Shown in pieces: positions 9,689 to 18,253 of a stretch of DNA of 64,000 nt. The notes under the pieces are model-generated. The model was not told the origin of the DNA, did no database searches, and saw only the letters and a list, made by a program, of their open reading frames with translations. Location: contig JBBRDM010000003.1 of the NCBI GenBank assembly GCA_038203935.1, positions 1-64,000 on the forward strand, in the 5' to 3' direction. Position 1 is the stretch's first letter. Each line of letters begins with the position of its first letter. A program made the translations under genes and the position numbers. Source of the DNA: JANXSG01 sp038203935. Its GTDB lineage: Bacteria > Armatimonadota > Chthonomonadetes > Chthonomonadales > Chthonomonadaceae.

Positions 9689-10255
9689 ATGATTCTGGTA
9701 ATCGATAACTATGATAGTTTTACTTATAATCTTGTACAGTACCTGGGAGAGCTGGGACAGGAGATTGTTGTAAAAAGGAACGACCAGATTACCCTGGATG
9801 AAATTGCAGTGCTGGCCCCTGAGCGTATATTGATATCTCCCGGCCCGTGTACTCCCGGAGAAGCTGGAATATGCGTATCCCTTATTAAGAGGTTCGCAGG
9901 GCAAATTCCCATCATGGGTGTTTGTCTGGGACATCAGAGTATTGGAGTAGCATTTGGGGGAGAATGTGTCAGAAACACTAAAATTATGCACGGAAAAACC
10001 TCGATGATCAAGCATGATGGGAAAGGACTTTTCGCAGGACTTCCTAATCCATTCATAGCTACACGTTATCACTCCCTGATAATAAAACGAGATACGCTTC
10101 CATCCTGCCTCGAGATTACAGCAGAAACCGATGAGGGGGAGATCATGGGCGTCCGACACAAGAATATGTCTGTGGAAGGGGTGCAGTTTCATCCTGAATC
10201 CGCTCTCACTAAAAGTGGAAAGGATATGATCGCAAATTTTGCGCATCCTTTATAG
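9689..10255 (+). CDS. pabA: Glutamine amidotransferase subunit, PabA/TrpG type
   Basis: This is a class I glutamine amidotransferase of 188 residues. It supplies ammonia to aminodeoxychorismate synthase (folate) or anthranilate synthase (tryptophan); many bacteria use one subunit for both. The catalytic triad is visible: C79 in GVCLGHQ, then H168 and E170 in GVQFHPES. The N-terminal ILVIDNYDSFTYNL and the oxyanion motif SPGPCTP are typical. GAGG precedes the ATG at good spacing. No trpE/pabB partner is adjacent, so which synthase it serves cannot be told here. Confidence 0.9.
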   Translation: MILVIDNYDSFTYNLVQYLGELGQEIVVKRNDQITLDEIAVLAPERILISPGPCTPGEAGICVSLIKRFAGQIPIMGVCLGHQSIGVAFGGECVRNTKIMHGKTSMIKHDGKGLFAGLPNPFIATRYHSLIIKRDTLPSCLEITAETDEGEIMGVRHKNMSVEGVQFHPESALTKSGKDMIANFAHPL

Positions 10256-10354
10256 TCACTGACTAAAAGTTTTCTAATGACAATTAATATGTCTCTCTTA
10301 ATTTATTATATTTTCAAAATCCACGTTATGATTGTGAAATATTCCGCAAACCTC

Positions 10355-10384
10355 TTGACATTTCCCCTTGTTTTGACCTATGAT
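10355..10384 (+). promoter_or_regulatory. Sigma-70 promoter with long leader before the repeat-protein gene
   Basis: TTGACA (10355-10360) and TATGAT (10379-10384) are separated by 18 bases. Transcription would start near 10391, leaving an untranslated leader of about 260 bases before the GTG at 10650. The 395-base gap between pabA and the next gene holds this promoter and AT-rich leader; I see no gene or known riboswitch in it. Confidence 0.6.
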
Positions 10385-10649
10385 ATATACCAAGATAATT
10401 TCTTCAAGACACGAGAATTTAGCTATTTCAATCAATTACAGTAGAAACGGGCTAATTCTACCGACAATGCAGTCGTTGGAAGCTGGAATTCTGCAAATCG
10501 GAAGTTGATCTTTTCGTTTAAATATTGAGGACTACAGAAAATAGTCTGCAGCCTGCAATAATAGAGTTCAAAAGCCTATAGCAAATCTGCTCTCTATATC
10601 GACGCCGAATGGCCAAGGAACTTGTAGATATGGAAGGAACCTTTATAAA

Positions 10650-11351
10650 GTGCGCAAATGGAGTAAAGAGTCGATAGGACTCGAGATAATTAGCCTTTAT
10701 CAACAGGGAGAGAACCTGAGTTATTCGCATGTTGCCGGCGAACAGGTTGCGCTCCTGCGTGCTGCTACCAGATATTTTGGATCTTGGCGAACCGCAATTG
10801 AAAGCACCGGCCTTAATTATGACGATATTCGACGCTACAAGGTATGGAGCAGAAGTCGAATAGTGGATAGAATTACTGAGTTATTTGAAAAGGGAGAAGA
10901 CCTGAGCTGGCGTAATGTCAGCATGACGGTCGATCCACAGTTAGCCGCTGCTGCTACCAAGCACAAACATTTTGGGTCCTGGAAAAGCGCTGTTTCTGCT
11001 GCCGGGCTGGATTATGCACAGATCAGACGCTATCGAGAGTGGGATGCGGATACCATTAAGAAAAAAATTGTGGAACTCAGCAATAAGGATATCGACCTTA
11101 ATGCTAAATTCATGGAAGAGTACGATATCACACTTATTACCGCTGCACGCCGTCGATTTGACAGCTGGGATAAAGCTCTGACGGCTGCTGGGCTGGATTA
11201 TAAATCTATCGTGCTGAGAGCGCCATTCAAACGATCACATCGTACACCATCAGCCGAGGCTGATGGCTCCTCTGTAAACAGCCGATCTTCTAAAACCCAT
11301 CGAAGCACAACGCGTACATCCGTCAATCGTAAGATGCCAGTCGAAGCGTGA
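10650..11351 (+). CDS. Orphan triple HNH-associated-repeat protein
   Basis: The 233 residues contain three tandem repeats of about 62 residues, each starting with tryptophan (W4, W66, W131). Each carries a hydrophobic helix (IVDRITELFEKGEDL), an alanine-rich helix ending in F-G/D-S-W (43-46, 108-111, 170-173), and AGLDY/GLNYDDIRRY. This matches the pattern I know as the homing-endonuclease-associated repeat (HNH_repeat), a helical, probably DNA-binding module. No HNH nuclease domain is present. The tail (about 195-233) is basic and Ser/Thr-rich. A DNA-binding or regulatory role is inferred. The start is GTG with AAGGAA some distance upstream. A long promoter-driven leader precedes it. Confidence 0.75.
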   Translation: MRKWSKESIGLEIISLYQQGENLSYSHVAGEQVALLRAATRYFGSWRTAIESTGLNYDDIRRYKVWSRSRIVDRITELFEKGEDLSWRNVSMTVDPQLAAAATKHKHFGSWKSAVSAAGLDYAQIRRYREWDADTIKKKIVELSNKDIDLNAKFMEEYDITLITAARRRFDSWDKALTAAGLDYKSIVLRAPFKRSHRTPSAEADGSSVNSRSSKTHRSTTRTSVNRKMPVEA

Positions 11352-11427
11352 AATTATCCAGCGCTATCCAGGCGCTCACGTGATTTGAAATCTTTTGCAG
11401 TCCCATCTGATAACGAATAAAATAAAT

Positions 11428-11457
11428 GACCTCTCATTCAAATTCGAATGAGAGGTC
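11428..11457. terminator. Bidirectional terminator
   Basis: A perfect 12-base stem (GACCTCTCATTC/GAATGAGAGGTC) with a six-base loop is flanked on both sides by AT-rich sequence. It lies between the convergent repeat-protein gene and polysaccharide-export gene and can serve both. Confidence 0.8.
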
Positions 11458-11493
11458 GGTTATTTATTGCTTTGGTTCTACAGGAATATTAGC

Positions 11494-12867
11494 TTATAGA
11501 ATTCCTGTACCAGCTCCATTACCACCGAAATATCTTCCAGTCAGGTTGTTGTAGATGTACAATCCTTGAGAGAACGCTCCCATAATTGTAAAGATATCAA
11601 CCGGCGGTCGCATAGGTGGTGTGCCGGGAGTCATCCAGACACTATCTCCTGGCAGCAGCTCAATATCCGGGCTTTTGCTTTTGGAGATGTCTTTCCAGTT
11701 AAATGATATTACCTTGGTGTTTTTTGGATCGTTGTCCGGATGCCGGAATATTTTACCTTCGCCCCATTTGGAGAAAGGCGCCGGGCCGCTTGCTTCCATT
11801 ACTGCCTGGGTAAGTGTAGTTCGTTTGTCGTAGACAAACTTACCGGTTTTAACGAAACCACCATTCACATTGATGTAGGCGTTGTTTTCAAGTTTCTCAA
11901 CATATACTGCATCGTCTGGTTTTATTTCGATATTATTAACTAGATCGCCCTGTTCCGCTTTGTCGAGGTCGATAACTAATGGCCGATCTACACTCGGGCG
12001 TCGGATGCTGACTGCTTTACGATTTGCAGTACTGTTCGTTCCGCCAACCAGATTGATTACTTCTCGAACCGTCATGGGAGGGTTTGTTCGGAGCGGGATA
12101 CTCTGCTGAGGCTTGGTAACTTCCCCGCCCACCGAAACGACACCACTGCCTGGGAGGCTTTTGAATGGAATGAAAACTCTGTCTTTATCCTGAAGAATTG
12201 GGTTCTGGCTTTCATCTGGGGTCTGGCCTTCTCCGACTTTGATATACTTGTCGAATTTAACCACCATAACCACTGTTTTGTCCACGCCGTTTACTGTAGA
12301 TTTACGAGAAATGCGAACCTGGGTTAGATCTGCAATATCCGTCCATTCAGCGCGTGAAAGCACATCGACCAGCGTAGTATCCTGTGGGATAATTACTGGC
12401 CCGGTATTTTTAACGGCTCCGCTCACGAAAACAACCGGACGCGGAACGGATACGATGCTGACCGTAACCTGCGGGCTTTTCACATAAATTTTAAGAAATT
12501 TTGCGATTGCATCTGCTGCCTGTGCAGGAGTAAGTCCCTTTACTGAGACAGGAGTCATAATCCCGGCATATTTAATGCTGACATTACCGGCCTGATCGAC
12601 TGCATAGTTTCCGCTTGGATCCGGCTCGCCGACTACACTCACATTTACAATAAAATCAGATTTAATTGCCTGGTTAGGATCAATAGTGTCTTCACCTAAT
12701 AGGGGAAGGACTTTTTTGTCGGTCTTCGCAGCTTTATCGTCAGCGGCCTGCGCTTTTGCAGCGGGGGTGCCTCCAACGAATCCAGCTAGCAGAGCCAGTG
12801 ACACCGACACAGTCAGCGTCCGAATGAAAACTCTGCCAAAAGAGGCGTGTTTCACTTTGATGCTCAT
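11494..12867 (-). CDS. Polysaccharide export protein with SLBB domains
   Basis: This is a Wza/GumB-like exported protein of 457 residues. A signal peptide (about 1-40, cleaved near AKAQA) is followed by a Poly_export domain (about 65-150, DFIVNVSVVGEPDPSGNYAV through SPQVTVSIV). At least three SLBB-type segments follow (VFVSGAVKNTGPV near 155, VVSVGGEVTKPQQSIPL near 265, YINVNGGFVKTGKFVY near 350). Such proteins form the outer-membrane or periplasmic channel for exopolysaccharide. The end is glycine-rich (GRYFGGNGAGTGIL). AAGGAG precedes the ATG. No polysaccharide synthesis genes adjoin it, though glycan genes lie elsewhere in the window. Confidence 0.88.
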   Translation of the reverse strand: MSIKVKHASFGRVFIRTLTVSVSLALLAGFVGGTPAAKAQAADDKAAKTDKKVLPLLGEDTIDPNQAIKSDFIVNVSVVGEPDPSGNYAVDQAGNVSIKYAGIMTPVSVKGLTPAQAADAIAKFLKIYVKSPQVTVSIVSVPRPVVFVSGAVKNTGPVIIPQDTTLVDVLSRAEWTDIADLTQVRISRKSTVNGVDKTVVMVVKFDKYIKVGEGQTPDESQNPILQDKDRVFIPFKSLPGSGVVSVGGEVTKPQQSIPLRTNPPMTVREVINLVGGTNSTANRKAVSIRRPSVDRPLVIDLDKAEQGDLVNNIEIKPDDAVYVEKLENNAYINVNGGFVKTGKFVYDKRTTLTQAVMEASGPAPFSKWGEGKIFRHPDNDPKNTKVISFNWKDISKSKSPDIELLPGDSVWMTPGTPPMRPPVDIFTIMGAFSQGLYIYNNLTGRYFGGNGAGTGIL

Positions 12868-12895
12868 ATCATATCACTCCTTTACATTTGCTGAC

Positions 12896-12924
12896 TTGAC
12901 TTAAAATGCCCGTAAGCGTATAAT
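12896..12924 (+). promoter_or_regulatory. Near-consensus sigma-70 promoter
   Basis: TTGACT and TATAAT are separated by exactly 17 bases. Transcription would start near 12931 and drive the DnaA-N-like gene at 13005. It lies in the divergent gap with the polysaccharide-export gene. Confidence 0.75.
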
Positions 12925-13004
12925 CTCTATTCGTATCTACAAAGTCATGTAAATATTAACAACTCGTTTAACAATACCACATATTTTACCAGGAGCGCTA
13001 ATTT

Positions 13005-13649
13005 ATGAACCCGGCATCACTTTCCCTTTTATGGGCAAACTGCGTCGATTTACTAAAAGATAGGGTCAATAACCGATCTTTTTGGGAAGCATTAGAGCGA
13101 TCCCAGGCCATTACTATCGAAGGCAGTACTCTAATTATCGGATTGGATTCTGTAAACTTCAATCGCGCTTCGGTAATACTACAGCAAGCTAATATGAATG
13201 ACGTCCAAAAAGCTGCTGCCGAACTCTTCGGTCAGCCTCTGCAGATAAGGGTAATCGAAGGCACCACTATAGCAGACTGGACGCTTGCTAAAGATCATGA
13301 TGCCAGAGTGCAAGCTATGAAACAAGCAACAGTTGCACGAAGAGCTGCTGTGGAAGAAGGGGAGAACACCTGGGAATCTATATCAGAACTGGTGTCCAAA
13401 CTCTACCTTCAGAGCCCGAACCGAAATATGCCTCAAGGCAAAGCGCGCTATGCGAATGAAGCGCTCTACTGTCTGGCAGAAGCCATGGATACATTGTATG
13501 GCGATGAACCTGACGAAACTACTGAGAAGAGTCTTGCTAGAATATTGGATAGAATATCGCATAGTTCAGAAATACCGGCTCCTGTACTCGCCTTCGAACT
13601 GGAGAGATTAAGAGTTTGGCGCAATGCGAATCCGGAACTATCGCAGTAG
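13005..13649 (+). CDS. Small protein with DnaA-N-like N-terminus
   Basis: Not firmly recognised. Residues 1-88 resemble the DnaA N-terminal (domain I) pattern: LWANCVDLLKDRVNNRSFWEAL, then a strand ITIEGSTLIIGL, then AAAELFGQPLQIRVIEGTT. In DnaA and related proteins this fold binds helicase or loader partners. Residues 89-214 are helical and unlike the DnaA AAA+ or DNA-binding domains. So it may be a stand-alone adaptor of replication, which is inference only. An AGGAG site precedes the ATG, and transcription comes from the promoter at 12896. Confidence 0.6.
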   Translation: MNPASLSLLWANCVDLLKDRVNNRSFWEALERSQAITIEGSTLIIGLDSVNFNRASVILQQANMNDVQKAAAELFGQPLQIRVIEGTTIADWTLAKDHDARVQAMKQATVARRAAVEEGENTWESISELVSKLYLQSPNRNMPQGKARYANEALYCLAEAMDTLYGDEPDETTEKSLARILDRISHSSEIPAPVLAFELERLRVWRNANPELSQ

Positions 13650-13676
13650 TTGATCTTTTTAAAATGATCAACTACT
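13645..13676 (+). terminator. Hairpin over the stop codon
   Basis: A perfect 11-base stem (AGTAGTTGATC/GATCAACTACT) contains the TAG stop of the preceding gene. No T-run follows, so it may be a weak terminator or a 3'-end stabilising hairpin. Confidence 0.45.
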
Positions 13677-13750
13677 ACTAATGCAAGAATTGTGCCAAAT
13701 CACCAAATAGTCATAGCTTTTAAAAATAATTTGTATATGAGGATATTGGG

Positions 13751-15088
13751 CTATTTTCGTTCAGCGCCGTGTACTACGCCTTCAACTATTGTCCGGCCAA
13801 GATTTGGACCGTGAAAACTCATGCTCGCTTCGTATCCACTGCGTTTGGTATACTCCTGCGCGGAGAGGATATAACCAGTCCATTCATCTGCCAGGCCGCC
13901 TATTACAACGTGCTTTATTCCAGTGGAGGTACGCACTCGGTTTTTTACTTCCAGCCCAAGTTCTGCCGTGAGTTCACCCGGCACTCCAACGATTAATAGA
14001 TCACCGACATGTACTGATTGGCTATGAGTGGCAGATGGAGACGTAGCTTTCAAAATTTCCATAATATTCGATTCATTCAGCCCGTACTCTTTACCGCCTG
14101 TCTCCATAAAATCCGGATGAGCCTGAGCGGGGGGCAGAACTATCTCGATACTTCTTGAGCTGAGCTCAGCTTTGGCGGATGGTTTTATCTGCTGATAGAC
14201 TTTCCACACCTGAATGCCGAGCTCACTTCCATACCTCTCCGCCTGCTCCCACGAGCTGTCTCCGCTTCGCCGTGCTACTTTGGTCTGATCCCCTTCGGCG
14301 CCATTATAGTACATTGCCTGCAAATCGTTTCCAACGAGCGCTTCCAAAGTTCGCTGCAAATGGCCGGGCCAGTCTCCCGAAAAAAACATTTCATCCGGAC
14401 CGGCAAAAGTTGGGTGCGCAGTCCAGTTCACCAATGCAGCAAATGGTTTTCGCGATGCCAGATCGATTCGAGTAACAGTGAGTTCCGTATCAGTAATGGT
14501 ATTGCCGGCTCGCCGATTAGTATTCCAGCCGGTGAGAGTAATACTGTTGGTTCCTATCCGAACGGGCTGTAAATCCTGTTCTGCGTGCTGAATGGCGCTA
14601 ACCACGCAGTTTACCGTATGTTCGTAGAGAGGCCGGCTGAATATACCGAGCTGGGGAATAGTGAAAGTGTTCGAGGGATTTATCGCGCTAATATCGATAC
14701 TTGTATGGGAGTGGCTTGGCAGAAGAATTATCTGATCGTCTTTCCATCTCGGCGTCGAAAGCCTTCTGAGCACCTCGTTTTTGAAACCCACCGGAAATCC
14801 AAGGATATCGGCCGTAACGATAGCTATCGATTTCGAAGCATTTTTAGGATTGACATTTTCAGTATCAGATTTCTTGAAAATGAGGCATTTAACCCACACT
14901 CTATCGTGTACACCTGTCGCGGGCTTATTCATGCGTTCGCCATAGCCACCCAGAGAAGCTTTCATCTCCAGTGGTGGAGTAAGGTCAATCGACGACTTAC
15001 CGCCGAGAAGCTGATCGGATTGTGAGACTGTGGTCATGGATAGTGTGAGAAGAGAGATAAAAAATACTAACAAAAAGTTAGAGGACAC
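13751..15088 (-). CDS. Neutral/alkaline ceramidase-like hydrolase, secreted
   Basis: An N-terminal hydrophobic signal (about 1-20) precedes a domain of the neutral/alkaline non-lysosomal ceramidase N-terminal family. Family landmarks are the metal/nucleophile loop LPSHSHTSID, NWTAHPT with a predicted zinc-binding histidine, YYNGAEGDQT, and VGVPGELTAELGLEV. The 445 residues cover the catalytic domain but lack the C-terminal beta domain of full ceramidases. Many bacterial members are of this short type and their substrates are unknown. The start is GTG with GGAG eight bases upstream. The gene lies 15 bases after an amidohydrolase-like gene on the same strand, so they are probably cotranscribed. 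Confidence 0.85.
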   Translation of the reverse strand: MSSNFLLVFFISLLTLSMTTVSQSDQLLGGKSSIDLTPPLEMKASLGGYGERMNKPATGVHDRVWVKCLIFKKSDTENVNPKNASKSIAIVTADILGFPVGFKNEVLRRLSTPRWKDDQIILLPSHSHTSIDISAINPSNTFTIPQLGIFSRPLYEHTVNCVVSAIQHAEQDLQPVRIGTNSITLTGWNTNRRAGNTITDTELTVTRIDLASRKPFAALVNWTAHPTFAGPDEMFFSGDWPGHLQRTLEALVGNDLQAMYYNGAEGDQTKVARRSGDSSWEQAERYGSELGIQVWKVYQQIKPSAKAELSSRSIEIVLPPAQAHPDFMETGGKEYGLNESNIMEILKATSPSATHSQSVHVGDLLIVGVPGELTAELGLEVKNRVRTSTGIKHVVIGGLADEWTGYILSAQEYTKRSGYEASMSFHGPNLGRTIVEGVVHGAERK

Positions 15089-15103
15089 TCGGTAGACTCC
15101 GAT

Positions 15104-15841
15104 CTAATCTGAACTGTTTAGATTTAGAAGCTTGGCAGCGTTTTCATGAAGTATTCGTCGAGAATCGTTCGGTGAGATTTCGGAATCCTCCAGTAGTCCG
15201 AGAGTGGCTACTGGATCGTGCGCGGGCATGCCGCTTCCGAATAAAATACGATGTGAACCTATCATTTCTATGGCTGCAGGAATTTTTGCTCTATCCAACG
15301 CGCCAGAGGTTTCTAGAATAATATTCACAGACTGATGCGCTGCTGCAATGCCTGTGCGCCAATCCGCTCCACCCATCCCTAAAAAAACGAATTTGTGCAT
15401 ATTATAAGTTTTGGCTAGCTGCAGAGCAGTCTCGACACAAGCTGCATTCGGAGTCGGCAGAAATATCGGTTTCTGGTAACGGCGGCAAGCATTCAGCACT
15501 TCATCAGCGACGAGTGGATGCAGCGGTTCAGCCGGATTAGTCGAGGTGAGCATCACCCCTATAAATTTCTTACTTCCCATAAGGTCTTTTATTGCCTGCA
15601 GTGAAGCATCTACTCGGTTTAAATGGGCAACAAGGCAGCCATACAGTTCCGGCAGTGGATCGATCATGGCTTTGAGTATTCTATTTCCGGATAGGGGATC
15701 CGCCTGGACAGCACGAGAGGACATAAGCACTGCCCCGCCAATTCCACGTGCTTTCATAAACTCGGAAACCTGTCCGGCGTTTTGATTAATTCCGGGAACC
15801 AGATATCCCTCTAAGTAGGTGTGAGAATCGATTATAGCCAT
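15104..15841 (-). CDS. Amidohydrolase-fold protein lacking HxH (paralogue 1)
   Basis: This is a 245-residue TIM-barrel protein of the amidohydrolase-related (Amidohydro_2) type. It starts IIDSHTYLEG, where active members have D-x-H-x-H; the second histidine is replaced by Tyr. It ends with the family pattern HRILFGSGMPAHDP and a helix NAAKLLNL. Loss of one metal ligand suggests altered or no hydrolase activity. The ATG at 15841 is preferred over one 27 bases earlier because GGAG precedes it and homology starts there. It is a tandem paralogue of the next gene upstream (15905-16627). Confidence 0.75.
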   Translation of the reverse strand: MAIIDSHTYLEGYLVPGINQNAGQVSEFMKARGIGGAVLMSSRAVQADPLSGNRILKAMIDPLPELYGCLVAHLNRVDASLQAIKDLMGSKKFIGVMLTSTNPAEPLHPLVADEVLNACRRYQKPIFLPTPNAACVETALQLAKTYNMHKFVFLGMGGADWRTGIAAAHQSVNIILETSGALDRAKIPAAIEMIGSHRILFGSGMPAHDPVATLGLLEDSEISPNDSRRILHENAAKLLNLNSSD

Positions 15842-15904
15842 GAAGTATCTCCAAAAAGAGGTGATCAAATAGATTGGAATGAGTGTAAATTATAGGAATT
15901 ACTT

Positions 15905-16627
15905 TTAAAGATTAAGGACTCTTCGTGCGTTGCCGGCGAGTACTTTTGTTGTTTGTTCAGGGCTCAAGCCAGAGTGCTTTAGGGTATTTACAATGCTGGC
16001 AATCGGTCGTGAAGGGGCAGCGCTTCCAAAGAGTATACGCTCTGCGCCCACACTGTCAGCAATCAAGCGAATACTTCCTGGAGATAGGAGGTGAGAGATA
16101 TCCACATTCCAATTTGAATGTGTCCGCAGGGCAGAAATAGCTTCTGCCAGAAGTGCTGAGTTTACTGTGGAGAGTATGACCGGTGAGGGATAGTTTTCGA
16201 GTATCCCCTGGAGTATGGTAATATCCCCGAGTGCGCCAATATTGATCATTAATGGCATATTTGAGGAAGCCAGGCTCTTTACCAACTCCTTGAACGGCCC
16301 GAACCCTGGAATCCAAGACTGTATTGCAGGAAAGAATCGAATTAAGCGAAATCCGTCTTCCTGTAGTCTTTCGATAGGCGAGCTGTCGCCAAAATACATA
16401 GTCGGATTCAGTGTAGCAACCGGCAGCAATTCTTTATGCTCGGAACAGGCGGCTTTGGTGGCCGAATTTCCAACGATTGGATCCAGCAGAAGGCCTAGGG
16501 TGGAAAGCGTGCAGGCTGCCGTCACATGATGTTTTTCCATCATGGATAACAGGGAGTCGACTGCTCTGTCCGTACTTGCTGCAGGAAGCGGACCAAAAAG
16601 TGTGTTGATATCAATTATCTCGTCCAT
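15905..16627 (-). CDS. Amidohydrolase-fold protein lacking HxH (paralogue 2)
   Basis: This is a 240-residue amidohydrolase-fold protein that starts IIDINTLFG, where the D-x-H-x-H metal motif is absent altogether. The end repeats the pattern of its neighbour (ERILFGSAAPSRPIASIV, then a helix NARRVLNL). The two are clearly related and probably arose by duplication. It lies 27 bases after gltX on the same strand. Function unknown; a role linked to the downstream ceramidase-like enzyme is possible from context only. Confidence 0.75.
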   Translation of the reverse strand: MDEIIDINTLFGPLPAASTDRAVDSLLSMMEKHHVTAACTLSTLGLLLDPIVGNSATKAACSEHKELLPVATLNPTMYFGDSSPIERLQEDGFRLIRFFPAIQSWIPGFGPFKELVKSLASSNMPLMINIGALGDITILQGILENYPSPVILSTVNSALLAEAISALRTHSNWNVDISHLLSPGSIRLIADSVGAERILFGSAAPSRPIASIVNTLKHSGLSPEQTTKVLAGNARRVLNL

Positions 16628-16654
16628 GCGAATTCTCCGCGAACCTCTTCAGAA

Positions 16655-18133
16655 TTAACTCTTTAATCCCTCTGCGACACTCTTCATGCGAGAGATGGTT
16701 CGTTCGCGCCCAAGCGCTTCCAAGGTTTCAAACAGTCCGGGCCCCACGGTACGGCCGGTAGCAGCAACCCGTGTAGGATGGATTATCTTAGCGAACTCCA
16801 TACCCAACTCCTCCGTAATTCGTCGAGTTTCAATTTCCAAATTCGCCTCAGTCCACTCGCTAAGGGCGCTGTAGGCTGTTATCTCCATCTCGAGCATAGG
16901 AATGACATGCTCACCTCGCAGCCATTTTGCGACTGCCTTTTCGTCATACCCTTCCGGAAAGATAAGTTGTCTAAAAAATATGCCGACAAGCTCCGGCGCT
17001 TCCGATAGAAGTTTCATCCGGTCGATCTCTAGAGGGAGTACTTTTCTGAGATACTCCAGTTCCTCCTGCGAAGGAGGATCGGAAATTAAACCGGCTTTCA
17101 CAAGAAACGGGATGCATAATCCAATGATTCGACCGGGCTGACTTGAACGAATATAGTGCCCGTTCATCCATTTCAATTTATCATAATCTAAGATTGCGGG
17201 GTGTTCCGAAATTCCTTCAAGAGTAAAGCGCTGGATAATCTCCGGGATAGAGAGTATCTCTCTGTTTTCATCGCCGGTGGACCAGCCCAAAAGTACAAGA
17301 AAATTGAAAAGTGCTTCCGGCAGATACCCTTGAGAGATGAAATCGACAAAAGTTGTCGACCCGTGGCGTTTGCTGAGTTTCTTCTTATCCGGGCCAAGGA
17401 TGAGAGGGGGATGTGCGAACAGCGGCGGTTCCCAGCCCAGTGCATTAAACACCTGCACGAGTTTTGGGGCGCTCGAAAGCCAGTCATCACCACGCAGAAT
17501 ATGGGTAATACCCATATGGTGGTCGTCGACGGCACAAGCGAGAAAATAGGTGGGATAGCCGTCCGTTTTGACCAGTACTTGATCGTCCTGCAGGCGATTT
17601 TCATAACTGATATCGCCTCGGATCACATCTTTTAAGATCGTGACTCCTTCCAGCGGCATAGCCAGCCGGATCACAGAAGTCTGGCCAGCTTCCATATTCA
17701 ACTGCACCTGTTCAGCAGATAAATTACGGCATTTGCGATCGTAGCCTGTCGGTTGTTTATTCGCCTGCTGCTGCTGACGCATCTCATCCAGACGCTCTTT
17801 AGTGCAGAAACAGCGGTAAGCTTTTCCAGAATCCAAAAGCTGATTTGCGTAGTTGTGATACAGATCGAGTCGCTCGCTCTGTACATAAGGGCCGACAGCT
17901 CCTTCCGAAACCCACCATTCATCGGGCACTATTCCAAGAAATCGCAGGCTCTCCTCGATATCGTAGATACCTTCTGGTCGATATCGCTCTGGTGACCGGT
18001 CGGTATCTTCGAGCCGTGCCAAAAACTGCCCGCCTTCTTTACGCGCGAGCAGCCAATCATAAATAGCCGTCCTCAGGTTCCCTACATGCGGGGAACCTGT
18101 CGGACTGGGTGCATATCGAACACGGACGGACAT
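16655..18133 (-). CDS. gltX: Glutamyl-tRNA synthetase
   Basis: This is a class Ic aminoacyl-tRNA synthetase that charges tRNA-Glu, and possibly tRNA-Gln if an amidotransferase exists. The HIGH-type motif is HVGN (16-19) after YAPSPTGSP, and the KMSKS-type motif is KLSKR (252-256). At 492 residues it is full length. GAGGAG stands five bases before the ATG. Amidohydrolase-like genes follow closely. Confidence 0.97.
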   Translation of the reverse strand: MSVRVRYAPSPTGSPHVGNLRTAIYDWLLARKEGGQFLARLEDTDRSPERYRPEGIYDIEESLRFLGIVPDEWWVSEGAVGPYVQSERLDLYHNYANQLLDSGKAYRCFCTKERLDEMRQQQQANKQPTGYDRKCRNLSAEQVQLNMEAGQTSVIRLAMPLEGVTILKDVIRGDISYENRLQDDQVLVKTDGYPTYFLACAVDDHHMGITHILRGDDWLSSAPKLVQVFNALGWEPPLFAHPPLILGPDKKKLSKRHGSTTFVDFISQGYLPEALFNFLVLLGWSTGDENREILSIPEIIQRFTLEGISEHPAILDYDKLKWMNGHYIRSSQPGRIIGLCIPFLVKAGLISDPPSQEELEYLRKVLPLEIDRMKLLSEAPELVGIFFRQLIFPEGYDEKAVAKWLRGEHVIPMLEMEITAYSALSEWTEANLEIETRRITEELGMEFAKIIHPTRVAATGRTVGPGLFETLEALGRERTISRMKSVAEGLKS

Positions 18134-18253
18134 TCATACTCCTCAAAACACGAGACTGACATAAATCACTTTTCACTCATGGCAGCAGATTAAAGGCGGC
18201 GAATCCGAGTGAAACAAGTTTACTTTCAAACCGATGGTTCCATACCACGCAGT

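Noticed and set aside
9572..10246. 224-codon open frame antisense to pabA
   Set aside because: pabA shows every catalytic motif; the antisense product is unlike any protein family and has no ribosome site.
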